Positions 1 to 5,452 of a DNA stretch of 5,872 bases are shown piece by piece. Position 1 is the first letter of the stretch; each line of letters opens with the position of its first letter. The stretch comes from Ilumatobacteraceae bacterium. Lineage in GTDB: Bacteria; Actinomycetota; Acidimicrobiia; Acidimicrobiales; Ilumatobacteraceae. A program made the translations under genes and the position numbers. The stretch lies in NCBI GenBank assembly GCA_007117775.1, contig SKFX01000109.1, forward strand, positions 1-5,872. Direction: 5' to 3'. The notes beneath the pieces were generated by a model that made no database searches, was not told the origin of the DNA, and saw nothing but the letters and a program-made list of their open reading frames with translations.

Positions 1-89
1 ACCAGTGTCACCGGCCGAGCCGCTTCCACATCCATCCAGGTGCGCCGGGCCAGATCGCCATCCACAGCAACGACGGTAGTGCTTGACAC
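1..89 (-). CDS. N-terminal fragment of a divergent gene, possibly creatininase-family amidohydrolase (partial)
   Basis: A minus-strand reading frame stays open from a GTG at 89-87 to the left edge of the window, giving 29 complete codons. It begins (M)SSTTVVAVDGDLARRTW and continues MDVEAARPVTLV. The pattern of a conserved Trp, then an acidic 'DVE' stretch, then a hydrophobic beta strand resembles the start of creatininase-family proteins (the MftE / creatinine amidohydrolase fold). In those proteins the strand leads into a PxGSxEQHGPHLP metal-binding motif, which here would lie outside the window. No clear Shine-Dalgarno sequence precedes the GTG, so the start could be leaderless or lie elsewhere. 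The frame is divergent from the Nudix-fold gene, with 34 bp between the two starts. The family call is recognition from a short fragment; the existence of a gene here is more secure than its identity. Confidence 0.42.
   Translation of the reverse strand, partial: MSSTTVVAVDGDLARRTWMDVEAARPVTL
83..88 (+). promoter_or_regulatory. TTGACA hexamer, candidate -35 element for the Nudix-fold gene
   Basis: A perfect TTGACA lies 36 bp upstream of the GTG at 124. No good TAnnnT -10 sits 16-18 bp downstream; the sequence there reads GATCTGAG. The hexamer also overlaps the start codon region of the putative divergent gene, so it may be coincidental. It is listed because it is the only consensus-like promoter element in this divergent gap. 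Confidence 0.25.
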
Positions 90-123
90 ATCGGATCGAC
101 CACGGATCTGAGAAGATGGGGGA

Positions 124-663
124 GTGAGCGAGACCGATACCGATACCCAGACCGGCTGGCTGTCACCGGAACAGATCGAGGTGGTGCGCGGCCAGGTGCC
201 GATCGTGTACGTCGATGCGGTACCAGTGCGAGTGGACGGGTTCGGCAATGTCACCGAGGTGGGCCTGTTGCTGCGCGTCGCCGCAGACGGGTCGATCTCG
301 CGCATGATCGTCAGCGGCCGGGTGCTGCTCGGTGAGCGCATCCGAGATGCGCTGGTGCGCCACTGCGAGAAGGACCTCGGTCCGATGGCGCTGCCGCGGA
401 TCCCGGTGCATCCTTCACCGTTCACCGTGGTCGAGTACTTCCCCGATCCCGACCGCAGCGGATTCCACGATCCGCGCCATCATGCGATCAGCCTCGCCTA
501 TGTGGTGCCCGTCGACGGCGACTGCGTTCCCACCCAGCAATCGCTCGATCTCGCCTGGTTCAGCCCCGATGAGGTCATCAGCGATTCGGTGCGCGCCCAG
601 ATGACCGGCGGCCATGATCGTCTCATCCGGTTGGCGCTCGGCCATACCGGCTCGCTACCGTGA
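124..663 (+). CDS. Nudix-fold protein of the DUF4916 type with degenerate Nudix box
   Basis: This 179-aa protein resembles the actinobacterial DUF4916 family of Nudix-fold proteins. An N-terminal GWLSPEQ segment (11-17) is followed by the strand VPIVYVDAVPVR (25-36). Next comes a Nudix-box-like helix with the correct spacing: G65-x5-E71-x7-R79, ending in L85-G86. A later HAISLAYVVPV strand (120-130) and a WFSPDE motif (145-150) are typical of Nudix C-terminal halves. The metal-binding REUxEE core of active Nudix hydrolases is replaced by R79-H-C-E-K-D84, so hydrolase activity is doubtful and the substrate is unknown. The start is GTG; a weak AGAAG at 111-115 sits 8 bp upstream. No signal peptide or membrane segment is visible, so it is probably cytosolic. 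The gene is co-oriented with the glycosylase gene 81 bp downstream. A general Nudix annotation is safe; a specific reaction is not. Confidence 0.85.
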   Translation: MSETDTDTQTGWLSPEQIEVVRGQVPIVYVDAVPVRVDGFGNVTEVGLLLRVAADGSISRMIVSGRVLLGERIRDALVRHCEKDLGPMALPRIPVHPSPFTVVEYFPDPDRSGFHDPRHHAISLAYVVPVDGDCVPTQQSLDLAWFSPDEVISDSVRAQMTGGHDRLIRLALGHTGSLP

Positions 664-666
664 CGG

Positions 667-699
667 CGCGATGACATCGCGATGATTTCGCGTAGCGCG
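667..699. repeat. Cluster of CGCG-based dyads and direct repeats after the Nudix-fold gene
   Basis: Starting 3 bp after the stop codon, CGCGATG-A-CATCGCG (667-681) is a perfect inverted repeat with 7-bp arms. It overlaps a perfect 10-bp palindrome, CATCGCGATG (675-684). The octamer CGCGATGA occurs twice, at 667 and 678, 11 bp apart. A further CGCG-TAG-CGCG dyad lies at 689-699. In RNA the first dyad could form a short hairpin followed by AUGAUUU, which would be only a weak intrinsic terminator. The helical-turn spacing would also suit a protein-binding site. The function is not established. Confidence 0.5.
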
Positions 700-731
700 G
701 ACAATTCCGTCGTCTCGCTCATGCGCTGATC

Positions 732-737
732 TACGCT
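732..737 (+). promoter_or_regulatory. Candidate -10 element (TACGCT) for a leaderless glycosylase transcript
   Basis: TACGCT fits the actinobacterial TAnnnT -10 pattern. It ends 7 bp before the GTG at 745, the spacing expected if transcription begins on the start codon itself. No Shine-Dalgarno sequence is visible before that GTG, which agrees with leaderless translation. No recognisable -35 is present about 17 bp upstream. This is inferred from spacing only. Confidence 0.4.
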
Positions 738-744
738 CAGGCTC

Positions 745-1620
745 GTGGCCGAGGGTGATGGAGTCAATCGCGCGACCAGCGCGTTGCGAACCGCTCTCGT
801 CGGCCACCGTCTGCGTCGCTTCGAGGCGCCGCGCCTGATGGGGCCTCCGCCCGATCTCGGTCGTGTCGTCGAATCGGTCACCCATCATGGACGGCATCTG
901 CGGATTCGCTGGGACGATGATCTGGTACTCGACACCCATCTGAAAATGAGTGGGATCTGGGACCTGTATCGACCGGGTCAGCAGTGGCGCAAGTCCCATC
1001 GCAATATGTGCGTCCTCATCGAGACCGATGACTGGACGGCGGTCTGTTACAACGCTCCGGTCGTCGAGACGTACCGCGCTCCGGATCGCACCCGCCATCC
1101 AGCCATGGGTCGTCTCGGACCCAACCTGCGCGACCCTGCTGCGAAGCTGGGCATCGCCGTCGAGCGATTGATGGGCTATCCCGATCCCGAGGCCTACCTC
1201 GCCGAGGTGCTGTTGGATCAGCGGGTCTTCTACGGCGTCGGCAATGTGTATCGCTCCGAGGTGCTGTGGGCACTGCAGGTCAGCCCGTGGGCCCATGTCG
1301 GCGAACTCGATGAGTATGGCGCCGAGACCCTGATCGAGACCGCAGCGACGATGCTGCGCTCAGGCGGTGAGTGCGTGAGTGCCCTTGCAGCCCGCGACGG
1401 CCTCGCCGTGTATGGCCGCAACGGCCAGGGGTGTCTGCGCTGTCGTGACACCATCCGTGCCCATCGCATCGGCCATCTCGCCCGGTCGGTGTACTGGTGC
1501 GATGGCTGCCAGACCTATCTCGACTCGCGGCCCATCGTCACCGTCGATGAGATGGATCCGCATCCCGCCGTGGCGCAATATCTGGCCGAACTGCCCTGGC
1601 GCGACCAAGACGCCGGCTGA
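745..1620 (+). CDS. Fpg/Nei-family DNA glycosylase/AP lyase (Nei2-like)
   Basis: This 291-aa protein is a base-excision-repair glycosylase of the Fpg/Nei superfamily, expected to remove oxidised bases and nick the abasic site. The N-terminus AEGD (2-5) corresponds to PEGD of Nei-type enzymes, and THLKMSG (64-70) is the conserved beta-strand motif. A helix-two-turn-helix region contains LLDQR-FYGVGNVYRSE (156-172), with the DNA-contacting Asn167. A C-terminal zinc finger has C230-x2-C233 and C252-x2-C255, with the conserved Arg247 in its hairpin. Length is normal for the family. Two key positions differ. The usual nucleophile Pro2 is Ala, and the Lys of the RGK motif is Arg50 (HGRHL). Glu3 is kept. 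No in-frame upstream codon would restore PEG, so the substitution is not a start-site error. The GTG start lacks a Shine-Dalgarno sequence. A short tail (264-291) follows the zinc finger. The superfamily is certain; the subtype (Nei2-like rather than Fpg) is likely. Confidence 0.9.
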   Translation: MAEGDGVNRATSALRTALVGHRLRRFEAPRLMGPPPDLGRVVESVTHHGRHLRIRWDDDLVLDTHLKMSGIWDLYRPGQQWRKSHRNMCVLIETDDWTAVCYNAPVVETYRAPDRTRHPAMGRLGPNLRDPAAKLGIAVERLMGYPDPEAYLAEVLLDQRVFYGVGNVYRSEVLWALQVSPWAHVGELDEYGAETLIETAATMLRSGGECVSALAARDGLAVYGRNGQGCLRCRDTIRAHRIGHLARSVYWCDGCQTYLDSRPIVTVDEMDPHPAVAQYLAELPWRDQDAG

Positions 1621-1623
1621 TCA
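1618..1623. other. Abutting convergent stop codons (TGA/TCA palindrome)
   Basis: The TGA stop of the glycosylase (1618-1620) is followed at once by the reverse complement of the TGA stop of the oxidoreductase (1621-1623), making the palindrome TGATCA. There is no intergenic space, so any terminator for either gene must lie within the opposing coding sequence. Overlapping antisense 3' ends are therefore expected. Confidence 0.9.
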
Positions 1624-2010
1624 CGCGCGACCCATGATGCGATCGACCGTGATCTCGATCGCCACCCGGTCGGGTTTGTCCGCCGGTTGGCGGTAGCGAC
1701 CGGCATAGGCGGCGACCGCATCGGCGACGCGCCCGGGATCATCGCTCAGGGTGACGGTGCCCTCGAGGGTCAACCAGCGCCCACCGTCGACCTGTGAGAC
1801 CACGGCGCGCCCACCGCGGCGGGCATTGGCGGCCTTGGTGGAGCCCGACAGGGTGATGATGCGCACCAGACGCTCATCGTGGTCATAGGTGAATCCGACC
1901 GGCACCACATGTGGACTGTGATCGGCGCGCAGGGTGGTCAGCGTCGCGAGGTGACGTTCATCGAGGAACGCCAGCATCTCTGGGGTCAGATCATCGGGGG
2001 TGCGGGGCAT
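1621..2010 (-). CDS. PPOX-class F420-dependent oxidoreductase, Rv2074-like (possible biliverdin reductase)
   Basis: This 129-aa split beta-barrel protein is of the pyridoxamine-phosphate-oxidase-like superfamily. It resembles Mycobacterium tuberculosis Rv2074 closely by recall. The matching blocks are FLDERHLATLTTLRAD (15-30), SPHVVPVGF (32-40), STKAANARR (57-65), SQVDGGRWLTLEG (72-84) and the ending IEITVDRIMG (118-127). Rv2074 belongs to the FDOR-B enzymes and has been reported to reduce biliverdin with F420H2. That activity is transferred by similarity only, because no heme oxygenase or F420 biosynthesis gene is in view. The STKAxNARR block contains the basic residues that contact the cofactor phosphate in this family. 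The ATG start is supported by GAGGA at 2016-2020 with a 5-bp spacer. The gene begins 31 bp after the permease stop on the same strand, so read-through from the ABC genes is likely. No signal or membrane segment is seen, so it should be a soluble, probably dimeric cytosolic enzyme. Confidence 0.88.
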   Translation of the reverse strand: MPRTPDDLTPEMLAFLDERHLATLTTLRADHSPHVVPVGFTYDHDERLVRIITLSGSTKAANARRGGRAVVSQVDGGRWLTLEGTVTLSDDPGRVADAVAAYAGRYRQPADKPDRVAIEITVDRIMGRA

Positions 2011-2015
2011 CGGTG

Positions 2016-2020
2016 TCCTC
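2016..2020 (-). promoter_or_regulatory. Shine-Dalgarno site of the oxidoreductase gene
   Basis: On the minus strand this reads GAGGA and lies 5 bp before the ATG at 2010, the clearest ribosome-binding site in the window. An identical GAGGA lies at 2029-2033 within a second copy of the octamer ACGAGGAC, 13 bp further upstream. No start codon is positioned to use that second copy. Confidence 0.65.
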
Positions 2021-2041
2021 GTTCGGCGTCCTCGTCGGTTG

Positions 2042-4591
2042 CTACTCGGTGGCGATCGCTTCGAGGACGCTCATCTTGGAGGCCTTGAACGATGGATACA
2101 ACGCGGCGAACAGCCCCGCGATCACCGCGGCGATGACGATGAACACCGTGATCCCCGGCGAGAACGACACCGAGTCGATGATGTTGTCGGGCACCGCGGT
2201 GGCGAGCGCGATCCCGATCAAGGTGCCGAGCACGATGCCGACCAATGCGCCGAATACCGACACGATGACCGCCTCCCAACGCACCGTGCGGCGCAGCTGT
2301 CGACGGTTCATGCCGACGGCGCGCAACAGTCCGATCTCGCGGGTGCGCTCGAACACCGACAGTGCCAGGGTGATCGAGATGCCGACGATGGCGATGGTGA
2401 TCGCGAACAGCAACAGTGCGGTGATCACGATCAGGAGCTGATTGATCTGATCCTCCTGTTGGCGACGGAACTCGGCATTGGTCTGCACCTCCACCTGGGG
2501 CAGATCGGCGACTGCGGCCCGCACCGCCTGATCGGCGAGACGGGCGTCGACACCGTCGGCGAGCCGGGCGACCAAGAAGAAGTCGCGCGGCGGCTGGTTG
2601 TTGATCGACTCCAAGGTGTCGATCGACATCAGCAGGTTGCCCGCCACCGCCGATTCGGCGTAGATGCCGCCGACGTCGAGGGTGTTGACATCGCCGTTTG
2701 CCAACATGAATTCGATCCGGTCGCCGACACCGACCCCCAACTCGTCGGCACGGTCCTCATTGACCAGGAGCCCACCGTCGACGAGACCATCGACGGAGCC
2801 CTCGATGAGGCGCAGATTCAGCAGCTGTTCGATCGAGGCGCCGTCGACGGCGCCGATGGTGGTGGTGTCACCGTCGATCTCGACGGGAATGGCGCGGAAC
2901 GGTGACACCGCAGACAGCTCGGGCAACTCGCGCAGGGTCTCGGCCACCGACGGAGCGAGACCCTGGAATGATGAATCGCTGATCACATAGTCAGCGGTCA
3001 CCGCACGATCCAGGGTGCGAACGAAGGTGTCGCGCAACGACGCGGCGAACACTGCCGCTGCGCTGACGAGTGCCACGCCGATCATGAGCGCGGCCGCACT
3101 CGCAGCGGTGCGCCGCGGTGCCCGGCCGGCGTTCTGGCGCGCCAAGGCTCCGGGCGTGCCGAACAGCTTCGCGATCGGCCAGCCGAGTGCCGAGGTGACC
3201 GGTTTGGCCACCGCCGCTGACATCGACGCGGTACCGAGGAACAACAACAGCGCGCCGCCGCCGGCGAACAGCGCGAGGCCCCATGATCCGCCCGGCCGCA
3301 CGAACAGCCCGATCGCGAAGGAGATGGCGCCGAGCACCGTGACGATGGCCGCACCGACCAGCCGTCGGGTATTGATCGCAGCGAAGCCCAGTTCGGGTCG
3401 CAGTGCCGCCACCGGTGGGATCCGTCCGGCGCGCCGGGCGGGGACCAGTACCGACACCACGGTGATGCCGATGCCGACGATCGCAGCGATGATGATGGTG
3501 CGCGGTGCCAGCACAGTGCCCGAATCTGGGAACCCGAGACCTGCAGCGTTGAACAGCGCGACGATCAGGCGGGCCACCGCGATCCCGCCGACGATGCCGA
3601 TGGCGGTCGCGATGATCGACATCACGACGGCTTCGACCACGATCATGCGTCTGACCTGGCGCGCCGAGGCGCCGACGGCGCGCAGTAATGCCAGTTCGCG
3701 TAGGCGCTGCCCGATGGTGATGGCGAAGACGTTGTTGATGATGAAGGCGCTGACGAAGGCGGTGATGAAGGCGAAGATCAACAACCCGGTGCCGAACACG
3801 TCGATGAACCCGCCGACGGCATCCGCGGTCTCCTCGGCCACCTGTTCGCCGGTGATGACCTCGAGGCCGTCGGGGAGCACCGCTTCGATGCGGCCTTGCA
3901 CCGTGGCGACATCAGCACCATCGACGACGGTCACATCGATCACATCGACGCGGTCGCCGCGGTCGAAGACTGCGAGTGCGGTGTCGAGATCGAACAGCGC
4001 CAGGCTGGCGCCGGCGAAACCATCGGTGTTGCCGAGGCCGACGAGACCCGACACGGTGTAGGTGCGCCGGCCGATCTCGGTGATCACCTCGACGCGTTCG
4101 CCGACCCCGATGGATTCGCGGTCTGCGGTGGCCTTGTCGATCGCGACCTGGTCTGCGCCAGCCGGGAACGACCCGTCTCGCAGCACCAGTCCGCCGATCG
4201 AGTCATCACCCGCCCACGAGGTGCCGATCGTCGGTGCACCGCCGGTGGAGACCAGGTCGCCGTCGGGGGTGATGATCTGGGCGACACCTTGCACGAGGGG
4301 GACCACGGCATCGACGCCGTCGACACCGCGCACCGTGTCGGCAACCGCAAGGGGGACCGGATCGCGGTTGGCCCCGTCACCGAAGGCGACCGCAGAGCGG
4401 ATCTCGAGATCGATGCCTTCGTTGACCTCGGCGAAGAGGTTGTCGAAGGTGGCGCGCAGTGAATCGGCCAGCACGAACGAGCCGACGACGAACGAGACGC
4501 CGACCACGACGGTCGCGGCGATGGCGATGGTGCGACCGAGGCGGGCTCGCAGACTCTTGCGCGCCAGCAGTGTCGAGGAGCGAACGCTCAC
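2042..4591 (-). CDS. FtsX/MacB-type ABC transporter permease (two-module, about 10 TM)
   Basis: This 849-aa inner-membrane permease has two FtsX-like modules. Module one has an N-terminal TM helix (about 20-42), an extracytoplasmic MacB_PCD-like domain (about 43-255) and three FtsX TM helices (about 262-293, 316-347 and 364-384). Two linker TM helices follow (about 410-431 and 436-460). Module two repeats the plan: a TM helix (about 496-518), an extracytoplasmic domain (about 520-705) and three TM helices (about 717-745, 772-800 and 811-832). The coupling segment is duplicated: RELALLRAVGASARQVRR (298-315) matches REIGLLRAVGMNRRQLRR (751-768). Such permeases act as mechanotransmission or extrusion machines for lipids, lipoproteins or peptides; the substrate here cannot be told. 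Starting at GTG, it has GGAGA at 4601-4605 and lies 5 bp after the ATPase stop, so the two subunits are almost surely translated from one mRNA. It ends in TAG. Confidence 0.93.
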   Translation of the reverse strand: MSVRSSTLLARKSLRARLGRTIAIAATVVVGVSFVVGSFVLADSLRATFDNLFAEVNEGIDLEIRSAVAFGDGANRDPVPLAVADTVRGVDGVDAVVPLVQGVAQIITPDGDLVSTGGAPTIGTSWAGDDSIGGLVLRDGSFPAGADQVAIDKATADRESIGVGERVEVITEIGRRTYTVSGLVGLGNTDGFAGASLALFDLDTALAVFDRGDRVDVIDVTVVDGADVATVQGRIEAVLPDGLEVITGEQVAEETADAVGGFIDVFGTGLLIFAFITAFVSAFIINNVFAITIGQRLRELALLRAVGASARQVRRMIVVEAVVMSIIATAIGIVGGIAVARLIVALFNAAGLGFPDSGTVLAPRTIIIAAIVGIGITVVSVLVPARRAGRIPPVAALRPELGFAAINTRRLVGAAIVTVLGAISFAIGLFVRPGGSWGLALFAGGGALLLFLGTASMSAAVAKPVTSALGWPIAKLFGTPGALARQNAGRAPRRTAASAAALMIGVALVSAAAVFAASLRDTFVRTLDRAVTADYVISDSSFQGLAPSVAETLRELPELSAVSPFRAIPVEIDGDTTTIGAVDGASIEQLLNLRLIEGSVDGLVDGGLLVNEDRADELGVGVGDRIEFMLANGDVNTLDVGGIYAESAVAGNLLMSIDTLESINNQPPRDFFLVARLADGVDARLADQAVRAAVADLPQVEVQTNAEFRRQQEDQINQLLIVITALLLFAITIAIVGISITLALSVFERTREIGLLRAVGMNRRQLRRTVRWEAVIVSVFGALVGIVLGTLIGIALATAVPDNIIDSVSFSPGITVFIVIAAVIAGLFAALYPSFKASKMSVLEAIATE

Positions 4592-4596
4592 AGCGC

Positions 4597-5412
4597 TCAG
4601 TCTCCGAGGTTCCGCATGCGATCGAAGATGACCTCAGGCGTCGGGTCCGCGAGATCGTCGACGACACGGCCATCGGCCAGGAACACCACCCGGTCGGCAT
4701 AGGACGCGGCGATCGGGTCGTGGGTGACCATGACGATCGTCTGGTGCAGTTCGGCGACGGCGCGCTGCATGAACTCGAGGATCTCGGTGCCGGCGCGCGA
4801 GTCGAGATTGCCGGTCGGTTCATCGGCGAAGATGATCTGGGGCTTGGAGGCCAAGGCCCGCGCCACCGCGACGCGCTGTTGCTGGCCGCCGGACAATTCG
4901 CTCGGGCGATGGGTGAGGCGATCGCCGAGGCCGACAGCGTCGATGACCTGGGCGATCCAGTCGGCATCGCCGCTCTCGCCGCCGAGCATCATCGGCAGCA
5001 TGATGTTCTCGTTCGCGCTGAGTGTCGGGATCAGGTTGAAGGCCTGGAAGATGAAGCCCACCTTGGTGCGGCGCAATTCGGTCAGCTCTTTGTCCGAGAG
5101 GTTCGCGAGATAGGTCTCACCGATGTAGACCGCACCCGAGGACAGGGTGTCGAGACCGGCCAGACAGTGCAAGAGCGTGCTCTTGCCGGACCCGGACGGG
5201 CCCATGATCGCACTGAATCGACCACGCTCGAACCCGACGGTGACTCCATCGAGGGCACGGACCAGCGATTCATCGTGGCCGTACAACTTGTGGGCGTCGA
5301 TCGTACCGGCCGCCGTGGTGACGGTGGCGGTGGTGCTGGCGGCGACCGCAGCCTCACCGGGCGCATCGCCGGGGGTCGCGGCCGATGCGGGGGTGCTCGG
5401 ATCCATCCGCAT
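4597..5412 (-). CDS. ABC transporter ATP-binding protein (MacB/LolD-type)
   Basis: This 271-aa cytoplasmic ATPase has every motif needed for ATP hydrolysis. Walker A is GPSGSGKST (71-79), the Q-loop Gln is at 123 (FIFQAFNLIPT), and the signature is LSGGQQQR (173-180). Walker B is IIFADEP with catalytic Glu198, the D-loop is GNLDS (201-205), and the H-loop His is at 231 (VTHD). The FQxFNLIPTLSxxEN stretch is typical of the MacB/LolD/FtsE-like branch that works with FtsX-fold permeases, matching the permease gene 5 bp downstream. Ahead of the nucleotide-binding domain is an Ala/Thr/Pro-rich low-complexity extension of about 35 residues that is not part of the usual fold. The start may be ATG at 5412 or the second ATG at 5406; neither has a clear Shine-Dalgarno sequence. 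No in-frame start codon falls between residue 3 and the NBD, so the extension is probably real. The gene starts 40 bp after the heat-shock gene stop. Confidence 0.94.
   Translation of the reverse strand: MRMDPSTPASAATPGDAPGEAAVAASTTATVTTAAGTIDAHKLYGHDESLVRALDGVTVGFERGRFSAIMGPSGSGKSTLLHCLAGLDTLSSGAVYIGETYLANLSDKELTELRRTKVGFIFQAFNLIPTLSANENIMLPMMLGGESGDADWIAQVIDAVGLGDRLTHRPSELSGGQQQRVAVARALASKPQIIFADEPTGNLDSRAGTEILEFMQRAVAELHQTIVMVTHDPIAASYADRVVFLADGRVVDDLADPTPEVIFDRMRNLGD
4601..4605 (-). promoter_or_regulatory. Shine-Dalgarno site of the permease gene
   Basis: GGAGA on the minus strand, 9 bp before the GTG at 4591 and inside the last codons of the ATPase gene. It supports the chosen GTG start and translational linkage of the two ABC subunits. 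Confidence 0.5.
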
Positions 5413-5452
5413 AGTCTGGCAGCACCCGGGATCTTTTGCTGACGGGCCCGCG
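5413..5452. other. Short gap between the heat-shock gene and the ABC operon
   Basis: This 40-bp gap holds a 5-bp dyad, TGACG-6 bp-CGTCA (5440-5455), that includes the heat-shock stop codon. It also has two small palindromes, GGGCCC (5444-5449) and CCCGGG (5425-5430). No U-tract follows the dyad on the minus strand, so it is not a convincing intrinsic terminator. Read-through into the ABC genes is possible. Minus-strand CAGACT (5418-5413) is a weak -10 candidate that would place a transcription start at the second ATG (5406). Confidence 0.3.

Noticed and set aside
116..127. ATG at 116 as an alternative start for the Nudix-fold gene
   Set aside because: It is in another frame and meets TGA after three codons. 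The GTG at 124 is the only start that gives the conserved protein.
655..1296. A 213-codon minus-strand frame across the Nudix/glycosylase gap
   Set aside because: It overlaps most of the glycosylase in antisense. Its product shows no recognised motif, and the sense gene has an unmistakable H2TH and zinc finger.
3015..4061. A 348-codon open frame on the plus strand opposite the permease, plus similar long frames at 2000-2905 and 4062-4631
   Set aside because: They are antisense to clearly coding FtsX/MacB sequence. Their products are low-complexity Ala/Thr/Ser/Pro or Asp/His/Arg-rich with no recognisable motif, as expected for antisense frames in GC-rich genes.
2042..4591. Permease considered as a fusion of two separate genes or a recent tandem duplication
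   Set aside because: Two-module, about 10-TM FtsX permeases of about 850 aa are a known actinobacterial architecture. The two halves are diverged outside the coupling helix, so the duplication is ancient.
4459..5442. A 327-codon plus-strand frame opposite the ABC ATPase
   Set aside because: It runs antisense to an ATPase with all motifs intact and has an Arg/Asp/Gly-biased composition without any domain signal. It is a GC-content artefact.
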